From Narthecium ossifragum (Eukaryota > Streptophyta > Magnoliopsida > Dioscoreales > Nartheciaceae), in the NCBI GenBank assembly GCA_963920575.1, contig OY986973.1:14680062-14744061 (forward strand): a stretch of 64,000 nucleotides of DNA, in the 5' to 3' direction. The notes below the pieces were generated by a model. It was not told the origin of the DNA and made no database searches. It worked only from the letters and a program-made list of their open reading frames with translations. The translations under genes were made by a program, and so were the position numbers. Below are positions 34,456 through 46,860 of the stretch, piece after piece (the first letter of the stretch is position 1; every line of letters begins with the position of its first letter).

Positions 34456-35196
34456 CAACTAAATGGTCTTCTTTGTTTTTTAAGAAAATATCGAGAAACT
34501 GGATTTGCATCTGCTTTGATTTCATCTAAAGAAATTGCAAATGAGATGGAAATAGAACCAATGTTCCAAGAAAATAGAGTGATTCCTAGAAAAAAGCAAT
34601 TTGATGAAAATAGTAATGAGAATATGATACAATCACCCGAAGAGTCTTTTAGAATCAATTATTTTATTTACATAATAGATCAAGCTATTGCTTCGATTGA
34701 GACTAGATTTGAGCAATTTAAATTATATGAGCATATTTTTGGTTCTCTATTTAGTTTGAAAAAATTACAATCACTAGATGACGAGGGTTTGAAGAAATAT
34801 TGTCTTAATCTTGAAAACTTTTTAAGAAATGGTCAATCTTCTGACATTGACGGCTTGTATTTATATCATGAACTAAAGCTTTTGAAAGAAGTTTTGCCAT
34901 TAGAAAATAACAATCCAATTCAAATCTTGAACAATATCAAAAGACTAGATTGTTTTCTGAATACCTCTATTGCATATAGAATATTGTTGACAATACATAT
35001 AACGGTTGCTTCTACAGAAAGAAACTTTTCAAAATTGAAGCTAATAAAATCTTACTTGCGATCAACTATGTCACAGGAAAGATTAAATGGATTAGCTATG
35101 TTATCTATTGAAAAAGATATATTAGCTAAACTTGAATATAAAAGGTTAATCAGTACTTTCACAGCCCAAAAGGTCAGAAGAATGATTTTTAAATAA
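34456..35196 (+). pseudogene. hAT transposase, C-terminal part with dimerisation domain
   Basis: Continues the frame interrupted at 31963 (QLNGLLCFLRKYRETGF). It reaches the hAT C-terminal dimerisation region (LLTIHITVASTERNFSKLKL, SYLRSTMSQERLNGLAMLS) and ends with TAA at 35194-35196. This part has no internal stop, so the damage is concentrated upstream. The element's 3' terminal repeat lies about 100 bp downstream. Confidence 0.92.
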
Positions 35197-35313
35197 GCTT
35201 ATCATATTTAATTAATTTAATCTTCTTATTAACAGTGATTAGTAAATACTTAAGGGCATCGTTTGATTTTTTTGCCTAGGCCCAAAATTGATTGGGCCGA
35301 CCCTGCTTCGGCT

Positions 35314-35850
35314 ACCCCTTCGTGCATCTCCTATGCTTGTCATTGGCCTTTGGGTTTGTATCATAGGTTCTTCTTTCTTCCCCTTTCTATGGAGAAGGTG
35401 ATCATCTTTTTCATAATGATGTAAACATGCATGAAGCACTAGAGTGAATGGCGTACGTGGGTGTCCTCTGTATCATAATATGCTTTTCTTTCATATCCTT
35501 CTTTAGTCCCTTATTGTTTGTTATATGTTGCTGGGTTCATCGGTGAACCCATCACCAAACCACCTAAGAGCCGGGAAGACAGCCGGATCAATCTAGCAAG
35601 TTTTGGCCTCTAAGAACCCCACCCTCTTGATCGAAGCCTTCTGCAGTTCTTCTTCCCTTCTACCTTTTCTTTTCCTTGTCCACGCAATGATTTAAGCATA
35701 GAATAATGATGATGGGGCTTTTGATATGAGCCGTAGATGATATAAACATCATCCGACGACAAATATGATGCACAATATTCATGAACTAGGATGGTGCAGT
35801 GCTCATGCAACTATCTAGTATTGAGTAACATATTGTGTAACTAAAATTTG
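35314..35850. other. No gene seen
   Basis: Flank of the hAT element up to the LINE poly(T). There are only short chance frames and no repeat structure I recognise. Confidence 0.5.
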
Positions 35851-36039
35851 GATTTTTTTTTGAGTAGTTAAGCCAAAGGCTGTGTTACAAGAAGGCGCTT
35901 GTGGTCCGCCCCATCATGGCAGTACCACATAGGAAGACCAACAAAACATAGCAGTGCTCCTCAAAACAGGGCAAAACAACCCAGATAGCACCTAAAACAG
36001 AGCTCTAAGGGAACCACCCATCTCCCCAACTCACAGGGG

Positions 36040-36460
36040 TCAACCAAGAGAAGAAGGCCATGCCGACGCCGCAACGCAGTCCGCAAGAGCATTAAACTCC
36101 CGAGGAATATGCACGATGAGCACCCTGCTGAAGGAAGCCGCCGCTCTCCACACAAACACCAGGGGACACGAGAGATCACGAGGCCACACAAAATGGCTAG
36201 AGGTGAAGCCTACTCCCAGTAGAGAGTCCGACTCAACCATGAGGCTCTTCACTCCACGACGATGCGCTTCCCACATACCACCCGTCATTGCCCATAACTC
36301 CGCCTCTAGAATGGACGACACTGCACGCTGTCGTTACAAAGACCAAGATGCCGACGAGCCGTTAGGGAAGAAAATCACTCCCAAACCCGCCACACCTCGT
36401 CGAACCGCCGCATCAGTCCACAGGATCGGAGAAGCTTCCGGAGGAGGAGGAGGAACAGAG
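36040..36460 (-). pseudogene. LINE RNase H domain
   Basis: Contains ILEAELWAMTGGMWEAHRRG, LMVESDS and IPREFNALADCVA, the conserved acidic and AD motifs of the RNase H carried by plant L1 elements. It lies in a separate frame from the RT. Confidence 0.8.
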
Positions 36461-36578
36461 GAACAGAGGAGAAGCTTTGCGAGAATTCTCTAACCTGCCT
36501 TAGAATCAGTCGTGTCAATTTTTCCACCGTTAGGCATTGGTTATTGAAAAATGCAGCGTTCCTCTCCTTCCAAACCCA

Positions 36579-37700
36579 TCAGAGGGTGTAGCCGGCTAGC
36601 ATCTTGCACTCTCTCAAACCAGATCGAGCCGATGCAAAAAAGATCCTCCAGTAGTCATCCACAGACCTTGGTGCTCGCCAGCCATGCACCATTCGACTGC
36701 AGACCCCAACAGAGAAAGAGCAATCAAAGATGAGGTGCTGAACAGATTCAGGGGTTTGCCCACGAAGAGAACAAGAAGGGTCTGGCAAGGAACCCATCCT
36801 CCATAGAGCTTCTGTCGTGACAATTTTCCCATGGAACAACCGCCAAAGAAAGAACTTGATGCACGGCCCCACTGGTGATTTCCAACAATTTAGCCAGCCA
36901 GCACTTAGAGTCTCCCCTCCCCACCTCCCTTCTTCTGCATACAGCCATTGGTAAATACCTTTTGTGGTTATCTTCCCCTAAGATAAAAAAAACCAAACTG
37001 GCATATCCCGCAAAGCTCCCCCCACAAGTTTCACTCCCCTAATTGATGCCACCAAGGCTGGGTTAAAGAATAATAGAGAAGGTCCCCGCGCCAATTCCCG
37101 GAATCATCCAGCAATTCACGAACAAAAAGCTTCGCCGAGAGATCGACAAAAAAGAGAGAAGGCGAGGAAGACAACGGGAAGTCAAGACACAAGCGATCCT
37201 CCAGAACTCTTACCTGGCCATAGGTTGCTGGAACCCAAGTCAAGCCTTCATTGAGTTTCCTGGCCGCCCGGCAAATCCTTCGCCAGTGAGAGGAGCAGCC
37301 ACTTGGCACTGTTCCTGTAGGTAAATTGACCGTTCACCTATACTTCTCCCGAGTGAGAGTAGCCTACATAGAGTCAAGCTCTGTACAAAGACTAGCTGCC
37401 TGCTTGATCCGCATAGTCTGCTGCCAAACATTGAACTTGCGGAGCCCCATACCCCCATTCTTGATTAGAGAACACATCCTCTCCCAAGAAACACGATCAA
37501 CCTTTCTCCCATTCCACAAGAAATACCGGCACAGGAACTCCAAATCTTTTATCACTGACAAGGGTACATGTGTCGCAAAGAAGGTATGCGTCGAGGTTGC
37601 CTGCTGCACCGACTTAATCAAGGTAACCATGCCTGCGCCTGCTAGCTTGAGAGAAGACCAATCTGACAGCTTCTGTTGAAAATTTTCAAGTAAGTCATTG
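36579..37700 (-). pseudogene. LINE C-terminal region with zf-RVT
   Basis: Pieces in several frames: CRYFLWNGRKVDRVSWERMC and GGMGLRKFNVWQQTM near 37400-37560, and GPCIKFFLWRLFHGKI with CSLRGQTPESVQHLIFDC near 36730-36860. These are typical of the segment after the RT in plant LINE ORF2. Frame changes show it is inactive. Confidence 0.82.
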
Positions 37701-37824
37701 AAAGCTGAAGCCTTGAGTCGCCCCCCCCATCGATCGGCACTCCTAGATACTTCATAAAATCGCTGACATCTGCAACGTTCAGGATTCTACAAAGATGCAA
37801 TTTTCTCCATGGATCAGTGCTTGG

Positions 37825-38868
37825 TTAAAAACGCACTTGAGATTTGGCTTGATTAACCTCCAAGCCCGGCAATCGATGGAACTGGCCAAGGATGTCCATG
37901 ATCAGAGGGCTTCCTCCGCCAATGCTTTCGTAAAGAAGGCAATCGTCCGCATATATATATAAGAGATGCGTGAAAGATATCTGCCCTCCATGATACCTCA
38001 CCCCTCTAAGCCTCTTCAACAGCTGCGATAACACGTTTTGCACTAATATAAAAAGATAAGGAGAAACGGGGTCCCCGAGCTGAAGACCCCTTGGCGCCGG
38101 GAAGTGGCTAGCAACTTTGCCGCTGACGATCATCGCAAAGGAGGTGGGCGAGACACATCCCAGGATCCACCTTCTCCAAATCTTTGGGAAGTTCATGCAC
38201 TCCATGACTTGCATAAGAAATCACCATTTAACACTATCGTAGCCTGACTCTTGGGTGCACGGTGCAAAGAGTGAAGGAGCTCTTGTGCCGCTGAAATATT
38301 GTCAAAAATACACCTTCATGGAATGAAAGCCGATTGTTCTGACCCTATCACCTCTCCAAGAACACATTACAAGCTGCTGGCTAAGATAGAGGAGATAATT
38401 TATAACTTACATTATAAAGGGAGATGGGCAGGTAGTCCTTGATCCTTCTAGGGTTGACAGACTTCGGAATGAGCGACACAAATGATTCGTTCCAATGAGG
38501 GAGCCTCGTTGAGCTGAAGAAGCCTTGAACCAAACCCAGCACATCCTCACAAACTGTAGCCCATAACTTCAGGTAAAACTCGATTGGGAAGCCATCAGGG
38601 CCGGGGCATCTATCAGACTCCATATCCCTCATCACCGTTAGAACCTCTGCTTCAGAAAATTCCACCATGAGAGCATGAGCACTATCGGCACTAAGGCGCG
38701 GGAGAGAGGGCAATTGCAGGTCAGCCTCATCCCCAACAGCCGACCATAGGCCCTTGAAATGGCTCACCAAAGCCCTGACCACTTCCTCCTGGGATTGCAA
38801 CACCACACCACTATCTAGGACGATCTCCGTTACCTTTGATATGTGTTGTCGTCGCTTCGCAAGCCCAT
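37825..38868 (-). pseudogene. LINE reverse transcriptase
   Basis: The N-terminal RT block (GPDGFPIEFYLKLW, SLIPKSVNPRRIKDYLPISL) at 38381-38806 and the catalytic block (GLQLGDPVSPYLFILV, YIYADDCLLYES) at 37825-38214 are separated by about 160 bp with stops and a small deletion. One of the stops is a TGA in the YDSVKW motif region. The YADD active site remains. Confidence 0.88.
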
Positions 38869-39128
38869 GGTGGATGATTAATTAGCATGTTTGGCGTTTG
38901 GGTATATACGATATTGGCATCTTTCATTATAGTGATATGGTGGCTGATTAGCTTGTTTATCAATATTTGAAAGACAACGTCTATAGTTTTCATTTTTATT
39001 CAATTAATAACCATCTTCATTCTTCAAATTATAAATGTTATCTTCCATAACTTAAGAAGAAACATTAATTAAAAGCATATTTCTTAATATCAATAACTAT
39101 GTTATGACAAAACTACTCTTATATTTAA

Positions 39129-40179
39129 GGGTAAAAATCATTTTGGTCCCCATTAGTTTCAGGGTTTTTCATTTTAAACCATGTGTTTTAAAACGTAACA
39201 AAACAGACCCTGTAATTACAATAATTTCACTTAAAACCCAAATTACTGACGGTTGTTTCTTGACTTAACGGCCGTTAGTAATTCATTTTGGAAAAATATC
39301 ATTTTGGCCCCCTCTAATTTCAAGGTTTTTCATTTAAACCCTATGGTTAAAATAAATTCAATTTAAACCCTATGCTTCAAAACGTAACAAAACAGATCCT
39401 GTGGTTACAATAATTTCACTTTAAACCCAAATTTAGTAACGGTCGTTACAGACTTAACGTCAAACTGCCTTTGACCCAATATTGACTGGTTTATTCTGTT
39501 CTCTCTCTTCCCTCACTTATCTCTCTCTAGTCGTATGCGGCTTCCCGCCGCCAGATTGCCCGGGCACCCCACCTCCTGATCTCTCATGACAGGCTGAGAT
39601 CTTAGGCGACCCAAGATGGGATTTTTAGGCGACCCAAGAGGCCATTACTCTAATCTCTCCCTTCACATTGGTGGCCTTCTACTCCTGCAGATTACCGCCG
39701 CCACCCATACAAGCTCTTCCCAGCTCTCTCTGTCGCAAACCAAGACGCTGCTCCGCCTCCAGCACATCCTCGAGTACCCGCCAACCCTCTCTGTGGTCAA
39801 CATGCTCTTCACCCAGCTGGTCCACGCATAGAATGCTTGCTTTGACAACTATGATTGTAATGGGGCGGCGAACGAGCTGGCGGCGAGGTTGACGATGAGA
39901 CGACCGTTTGGCGTTAAGTCCGTAACGACAGTTACTAAATTTGGGTTTAAAATGAAATTATTGTAACCATAGGGTTTAAAATGAAAAACCCTCAAACTAG
40001 AGGGACCAAAATGATATTTTTCCTTTCATTTTAAACCATGTGTTTCAACAAACGGGCGTTACTAAATATGGGTTTAAAGTGAAATTATTGTAACTACAGG
40101 GTCTGTTTTGTTATGTTTTGAAACACATGATTTAAAATAAAAAACCATGATACTAGTGGGGATCAAAATGATTTTTACC
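39129..40179. mobile_element. Outer Mutator-like element with long TIRs, TSD TTATATTTAA
   Basis: Left end GGGTAAAAATCATTTTGG; the right-end reverse complement begins GGTAAAAATCATTTTG. The terminal inverted repeats are about 150 bp and include TAACAAAACAGACCCTG. TTATATTTAA lies at 39119-39128 and 40180-40189. A 10-bp TSD and long TIRs fit a non-autonomous MULE. Its middle is replaced by a related insertion (39290-40023). Confidence 0.82.
39290..40023. mobile_element. Inner Mutator-like element, relative of the outer one
   Basis: Left end GGAAAAATATCATTTTGG; right end CCAAAATGATATTTTTCC. Nearly matching 9-bp flanks are ATTCATTTT (39281-39289) and TTTCATTTT (40024-40032). The TIR sequences resemble those of the outer element. 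The interior (about 39480-39910) contains CTCTCTCTAG-type DNA and a 71-codon frame (39616-39831) with no recognisable domain. A captured host fragment is possible but unproven. Confidence 0.72.
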
Positions 40180-40249
40180 TTATATTTAAATCTATTTTCG
40201 AGGCGAGGGTAACATGCAAAAATATCCTTATTTTCTTCTACCAAGTTGA

Positions 40250-41367
40250 GTGGTTCATAGCCGCCGCCGCCCCCTTAACACCACCACCTCAACTTGTCAA
40301 CATATAAAGTCAGAACAAAGTCCTTATTCCGAGAGTCTAGGAGAGAACTCATCATCCAGTGAGCCTGAGTTAGAAGAGGTGGGGGAGTTGACGGAAGCTC
40401 TGCCGGCGGCCGTGGCGGCCGTGGTTGCCGCCACGGAGGTAGATAGACACTTCCAGCTCCTCTCACGAGGTTGTACATGGAAGTGGGAGAAAGAGATCAA
40501 AACCCATGTAGAGGAGAACACACTCTCTCCTTTTACTGAGTTAGTGGAGGACACTATGTTGGAGGATTCCTCAGCTGGTAAGGAGCCCCCGCTCATGGAT
40601 CAAAGAGTACCTCCCTCTTGGGCTGGTGTAGTCTCTAGTCGGACAAACCACTCCACTGTCTCTGCTGATGAACTCTTGGATCCAGTCGGCCATTCACAAT
40701 CCGTGATTGTTTTTGACAAGGAGGAACTGGAACCAAATTACAAGAAGTGGGAACACGCCCTATTTGGTAAGCTCATGGGAGGAAGGGTAGACTCTAACTT
40801 CCTTCATCAGAAGCTCCAAAATCTTTGGTGCACAATTGCTCCATTCACAGTTTCAACTCTATCGCATGGGGTATTCCTCTTCGGGTTTCAATCTGGAGAG
40901 GATATGACCTCTGTCCTTACTGGAGGTCCATGGTCCTTAGCAGGGAGGATGCTCAGCCTCATCAAATGGCAGCCCTGCTTCAAACCCGCTGCTGAGAGCT
41001 TCACCCGTGCTCCGGTGTGGATTCGATATCCAGACCTTCCGTCGGAATTCGAAGGAAGAAAGCCCTTGATAAAATTGGCTTCTAATGTCGGAATACCTCT
41101 GGCAATAGACACCTCCCACAACCCCTAGGATCGATAGAAGTTTGCGAGAGTGTGCGTAGAGATCTTGCTCACGGAGCCGGTACCCTCTAGCACCACCATC
41201 TCAGTGGAAGGAAGAAGCTTCATCCAACTGATCGTCTATGAAAGAGTGACGATCTGCCAAGACTGTGGGTGAGTGGGTCATCTGAAGGGATTGTGCACCT
41301 TTCGGGCTTCGCCATCAACTAATCCTTCATCCGGAGAACCACCGGTGATGTCAGAGGTCACCCTGGC
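40250..41367 (+). pseudogene. LINE ORF1, first part (DUF4283 and zinc knuckle)
   Basis: An acidic N-terminus is followed by the DUF4283 region typical of plant L1 ORF1 (WEHALFGKLMGGRV, LSHGVFLFGFQSGEDMTSVL, GGPWSLAGRMLSLIKWQP, PVWIRYPDLP). A CCHC knuckle then reads CQDCG-stop-VGHLKGLC. Stops follow NP at 41126-41128 and occur again downstream, including the one inside the knuckle. The product would be an RNA-binding protein of the LINE particle. A solo LTR cuts the sequence at 41367. Confidence 0.85.
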
Positions 41368-43835
41368 TGTCACGCCCCGACCCGCGAAAGTCCAACCGGG
41401 CCGGGCGACGCGAACCGGAACCTAACAAACGCGGAAGAAAAGCTGACGAGGGTTCCCTCTAACCTATTAGTCTCCCTAGTAAGTCACCAAAAGCACCCTC
41501 AAATAAAACAACAATAAAATAATGAAGCCTCGAACCACAGATTATAAACTCAAAGTGTTGATATACAAATCCTCGGAGAGGGGAAGATTCAAAATACAAC
41601 ATCACTCCCGTAGGAGACTATCTAACATAGGGTAAAAGCAGTAAACGATCACCACCTCTCAAAGTCCACCAGGCACCGCCGCACCGCCAACCAACTGCCC
41701 AGTAGGGGCCAAAGAAGAAGAACCGACGCCTGCACCTGCAAAACGCAGCCCCGGGTAGGTGTGAGCACTAAGCTCAGTAGGGATCTACACTACGCCACAC
41801 AGAAGGAAGGGGGAACGCAACAGTATCGCCCTCAAGCCAGACTCGAGTGAGCTACAATGGTCTCATTACCATTCACCGGTGATCTCTAGGCATATCCAAC
41901 CATGGTCACCCCAATGGACTGGGCCCATCCTGGATACACCTAGTGTCGCAGGGCTCCAGCTGTGGTCACCCAACTCGCCATGGGCCCACGCTGATGCCCC
42001 TACTGGCAGGAACGGACACTGCCCAAAGAATAAGACCCGCCACCGGTGGCATCCTCAACACCTGACTTGAGGCCGACACGACCTCTACAATCATCAAGCA
42101 TCAGGTGTACCAGTCCTCTAAGCCTATCATTAAGTTTGACTGGACACCACAATTCAAACCGGGTCCAAACTACCCAACCCCGGTCCTAGGGCTAAGTCCG
42201 AGCTTCCAGCCTCGGGACGGCGACCCAGAGATCACCCACGCCCTAACCAATGCAACTAATGCACAAACAACAATGCATGCTATGACATACACAAACATGA
42301 GATAGGCATACAACAGTATGGCAAGTATCATATAAGTCTACTGGATCGCTGCAGCGGTACTACCAACCGCTGCCAGCCGATCCGCAGCGGGTCCCGGCAT
42401 TACGACGGTACCGCGACCGTCACCCGCGGACTCCTGCAACGGGAAGCAACCCTGAAAACGATGATGAACAATACACAATATAATATTATATTCCGAAATA
42501 TAATATTATATTCAAAACACTCAAAGCCTCTACTTAGGGGCTAATTGATCCCGTCGATCCGACGCCCACACGACGTCGGATTCAAGATTCAACTTAGCAA
42601 CCAGTAGGTGTATAAACCAGGATCAACATATCCAAAAATCATAATCATCCAACGGTTGGATTTATGGGAAAACGCTAATCAAAAATCGGTAATCAACTAT
42701 CTTAACAATTAATTGCTGCAACGCAGCCCTTCCGTAAACAATTCATAAGAAATCGCACATAAATCGGAAAAATATGGAACAAGATGGAATGGAAATCTAA
42801 CGAATAGCTCTACAACTCTTATGTTTATGAAAAGCCAAGCTTATGTACTCACCGGCCGGAAAACGCGCCGCAAGCCGGGTGTTTCTCAAGAACAGCAGAA
42901 AACCAGAAATCCGAGAATAATCTTGCATAAAACCTACTCAAATCTCAACTGATTAACATGAAACTTAAATCAGTTATTCTACAAGGCATAAGGAATCCAA
43001 CAAAGCAAGGATCAATAAGATCCAACGGCTAGATCTCAAGAAAACTCGAAAAGAACATCAGTAGGTATAACCCTACCTAGCTGCGCTTTCCTCGGCTGAT
43101 TCCCCGCGATTTGATCACCAACAAGCTGCCAAACCACACCAGGAGCCTTCCTCTCGTTGTCACGAATCCAACGAGCCAAAGAACACCCAATTTGATGGTC
43201 GGAGGAGGGAGAACGACGAAGAAGAAGCTCGCCGGCGGAGAAGGGAAGAAACAGAGTACCGCGGGAAAGAAGAGAAAGGTGGAAGAAGAAGAGAAGAGAA
43301 GGGAAGGAAAGAAAAGGAAGGAAAAGCCTGGGGAAAGCCGGGAAAACGGGGAAAAGCTGGGGGAAAGGGAGGGGAAGTCTTCCCTGTCTGACAGGAGAGA
43401 GCGACGGCCAACGGCGGTCGTCCTCGCGAAGCAGGAAAACCAACCGACTTATGAATGATCCTCCCTTCCTCAAGGGAGGATCGATCCTTCATGCCGGTTC
43501 ACAAGGCTTTCTGGCACACAGAGGATCGATCCCTTAGCCACAGAGGATCGATCATTTGTGTGTTGAAAGCTAAACTTGGGCAAGAACTCAAGCCCAAGTC
43601 CGGATCTTTCGATCCCGGGTCCACCTAGCCATTCTAAACAAACACTAATACATACAAGGTCAGTGTGTGCACACGCGGGTGTGAAACAAACCAACAAGGC
43701 GCAATTTATCAAATTGCCCTTGTGGTCCAAGAAACAATACGATCCACCGGATCGCGCGCTCGACGCGAAACAAACCAACGAGCCACGGGCCTGACCCAGC
43801 CGGTCGACCCAGGAGTAGAGGGACGGGTCCTCACA
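41368..43835 (-). repeat. Solo LTR, Tekay group D, TSD CTGGC
   Basis: Left end TGTCACGCCCCGACCC and right end CGGGTCCTCACA. CTGGC lies at 41363-41367 and 43836-43840. 2468 bp, no internal region. It keeps the segment that both E2 LTRs lack. GGATCGATCC copies lie at 43466-43556. The GGT palindrome (43699-43720) has an ATC/GAT centre here. Confidence 0.94.
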
Positions 43836-43840
43836 CTGGC

Positions 43841-44935
43841 CATAGATCTACAAGGACTAACTCATCCGAAGTCCACCAGCTCCACTTCCCTTATCGTGGA
43901 GGCCAACGATGAGGGTTGGGCCACCATACCCATGCCTCGCCGAAAACGACCTGGCCAGGGCGGCGGTCGAACCACCGGCCAACCTACCAACCAACATCGG
44001 GAACTGGTGGCGCACATCCCGGAAAAGAAGAAGCAAAGAAAAAGAAAAAGAAGGATAAGATTTCAAATCTTACCAGATCTGCGGCGGATCCTCCCTCTGC
44101 ACGATGTATTACACATCACATGGGCAATATCTCTTCCCCATCTGAGGCCAAGATCCTCCCTGGCAAGCCTTGCACCGATGGCGGCGGCCCCTCTCACTCC
44201 CCCCCCCCCCCCCCCCCTCACCCTCACCCACACCCACCGCCTATCATCCCTTACCATCAGCCTCTTAACCCTTTAACTAACCCAATTCTCCCGGCCCCAC
44301 CAGCCCCTGACATACCCACCACCAACATCACTGTAACTGGGCCTACTTCTACAATCTCACCCTATCGATCCACGTCATGCCCTCTTCCTTTGAACCTTGA
44401 CCCCCATTGTGAGCCTTTTGAGCCCCACCCTTGCCATGTTAACCCTCATAAAGGTGATCTCTCTGCATGCCCCCTTCTTTTGCATGCAGTGGGAACGTAT
44501 GAAGGGTCATCGTCTCCTAAAGTTCTTTGGGGTGACATACAAGATTTACCTTTCCCTGGTGGTGATGAGGAACTCCCTCCCCATACCACCGAAAACCTGA
44601 GTATTGTGGAGGAAGCCTGCAGAAAAGTCACTGAGGTTGAACATAGTCGTATTACCGTCAAAGGGCCACAATGTCATAATTCTCTCCAACTCTCTCATGC
44701 AAAGCTCACATCCTCTGTGTTGGGAACTCTTGCTATGCAGAATCCAGCGGTGAGTAAAACTATGGCAATCATTAATCGGAACTCACCGGAATTCCCACCA
44801 GGATTCACTCCGGTGCAGGAAGAGGTACTGGAAGAAGGTGAAGTGGAGGATGAGGCTCACTCGGGCTTAAGGTTCCTCATTGACGTGCACATCCATGGTT
44901 TGGCCAGCTCGAGTGGCCAACAAAACCCTCCATGA
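43841..44935 (+). pseudogene. LINE ORF1, second part
   Basis: Starts in one frame with VEANDEGWATIPMPRRKRPG, a common plant ORF1 segment after the zinc knuckle, then shifts frame in the A-rich Lys tract near 44020-44055. It continues to 44935 with a Pro/His-rich region encoded by a run of about 17 C (44201-44217) and an acidic C-terminus (EVLEEGEVEDEAHSG). The TGA stop overlaps the ORF2 ATG. Confidence 0.78.
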
Positions 44936-46860
44936 TTATGAAGGCTATTTGCTGGAATTGTCGTGGTATTGGTCCCCGCCGGTCCCTCCTGACGTGTCGA
45001 CGGTTACTCCGCGACAGAAACCTTCATTTTCTTTTTATTCTTGATGCTCTGTTAACGGAGGATCATTTACCACTCATCCAGGCTGGCCTTGGTGAGTCTT
45101 TTCAGTGCTTTCTCCTTCCCTCCATGGGTCGAAGAGGAGGTACTGGCTGTGTGGAGGACAGATTACGGTCTTGTGTCTTGGGTGGCAGCCTCATCACACT
45201 CTATCCATGCAATCATCTCCTCTGTTTCTGACGGGCCATGGGTACTTACTGTGGCTTATGCTGCATGCCGGGCTAGGGACCGTCGGCTTCTTTGGGATGC
45301 CTGTAGCTATTTTGCTTCCGTGGAGCTGCCATATCTTTTAATTGGTGACCTCAATGTTGTTCTTTCGCCTGAGGAAAAACGGGGAAGGTTGCCTTTCCAA
45401 TATTCGAGAGGCGTCATGGACCTCATTGGGCTTACTCTTCGTCACGACCTACGAGATCTCGGATTTGTGGGACAACCGTTCACTTGGTGTAATCAGCAGT
45501 TTGGCCAGACTCGTATCCTGGAGCGCTTGGATCGTGCACTTGTGAACCAGCACTGGGATTCTTCTTTCCCACATGCTGAAGTTAGGCATCTCCCTCGTGT
45601 ACTATCTAATCATTGTCCTCTCCTTATCTCTAGTAGTCCCCCGTCTCATCCCCTTGGCCCAGGCATCTTTCGCTTCAAGAACCTATGGAACCACTCTTTG
45701 GCCTTCTCTTCCCTGCTTAATAGCATCTGGTCTTCTCCCCGCCATGGAACCCCTAGCCATATCCTTAAATTTTTCCTGGGTGAACTCAAAAAGAACATCA
45801 AGCTTTGGAGCCCCCATGAGGAGGCTTCTTCTGTTTGTCGTACTAACCTTGTGATTTCAGGACTCACCTCCCTCTATGAATTGGAAGCGGAGGGTACTAT
45901 CTCGGAGGAGGATCAACAACGCATGAAGATGATGGAGAATATGTATGAGGCCCTTCTGAGACGACATGACTCAACAAGATTGCAAAGCTCTAGACTGAGA
46001 TGGCTTAAGAATGGAGATATCAATTCTTCAACCTTCCATGATAGTTTGAACGTGGCTATTCAACATCCTCCAATCAAGGAAATTGTTAGAGAAGATGGAT
46101 CCACCATGGAGTCTCCTGCGGATATTGGAAGGGCGTTCGCAGACTACTATGTTTCTCTTTGGGATGCTCATGAGGTACTAGTTAATCCCCACTGGCCTTC
46201 TCTTCCACATATCTCTCAGGAGAGTTCACTCCTACTCTCTTCGGATGTCTCACCTGAGGAAGTCCGGACTGCTATATTCGATCTTGGCTCTAACCGGCAG
46301 CCTGGTCCAAATGGCTTTACAGCGGAATTCTTCAAGGAGAATTGGGATGTCATTGGCACTAAGGTCACTGATGTTGTCCTTCGATTCTTCTCAACCTCTT
46401 CCATGCCTACTGGTTGGAACGAGACCTTCATCGCCTTGATTCCAAAATGCAACCATCCAAGGCGTGTTCGGGAGTTCCGACCCATCAGCCTTTGTAATTC
46501 TCTCTACAAGATCATCTCTATCATCATTGTTAAAAGGCTCAGAGGTGTGATGCAGGAAGTGATTGGGCCTCAACAATCAGCTTTTCTTGAAGGCAGAGTA
46601 ATTCATGACAACATAACCGATGCTCAAGAAATTATCCACTCGGTGGTCAATGCACCGAGAAACAAACCTGTCATGGCCCTCAAGCTTGATGTCAGAGCAG
46701 CGTATGATACTGTCAAATGGGAATTCATTGAGGGAGTCTTGGATCGTATGAAATTTCCACAGCAGTTTATATCTTGGGTCTCGACGTGTATTTCAACCCC
46801 ACGTATGGCTTTCATAATCAATGGTGGAGTTTATCAGCATGTCTCTCCTAAAAGGGGACT
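44932..46860 (+). pseudogene. LINE ORF2: endonuclease and first half of RT
   Basis: Starts MIMKAICWNCRGIG, the typical beginning of plant L1 ORF2 endonuclease. A frameshift near 45100-45150 is followed by the rest of the APE-type endonuclease (LLIGDLNVVLSPEEK, LERLDRALVNQHW, VLSNHCPLLI) and then RT (GPNGFTAEFFKENW, FIALIPKCNHPRRVREFRPI, SAFLEGRVIHDNI, VMALKLDVRAAYDTVKWEF). The expected SDH endonuclease motif reads SNH. The frame is cut at 46860 just before the GLRQGDPLSP block by a solo LTR. The ATG overlaps the ORF1 stop as ATGA. Confidence 0.88.

Larger units (their letters stand above)
13316..35305 (+). mobile_element. Old autonomous hAT transposon hosting nested insertions
   Basis: The left end TAGGGCCGGCCC and the right-end reverse complement CAGGGTCGGCCC are matching terminal repeats. 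The 8-bp CTTCGGCT lies on both sides (13308-13315, 35306-35313). After subtracting the Tekay insertion E1 (13705-29923) and a solo LTR (31964-34450) with their TSDs, about 3.3 kb remains, a normal size for an autonomous hAT. The transposase (30207-35196) has several stops, so the element is inactive. It is the oldest layer of this nest. Confidence 0.92.
35853..38868 (-). mobile_element. 5'-truncated L1-type LINE
   Basis: A poly(T) run (35853-35861) marks the poly(A) tail of a minus-strand element. From right to left follow RT, the C-terminal zf-RVT region and an RNase H domain, the usual order of plant L1 ORF2. ORF1 and the endonuclease are missing, and similarity fades near 38868. Several frameshifts and stops are present. 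I could not find a clear TSD. Confidence 0.88.

Noticed and set aside
44201..44217. Run of about 17 C as a quadruplex or regulatory site
   Set aside because: It is a proline-coding homopolymer in LINE ORF1; one run without the spaced tracts of a classical quadruplex, and its length may be a sequencing artefact.
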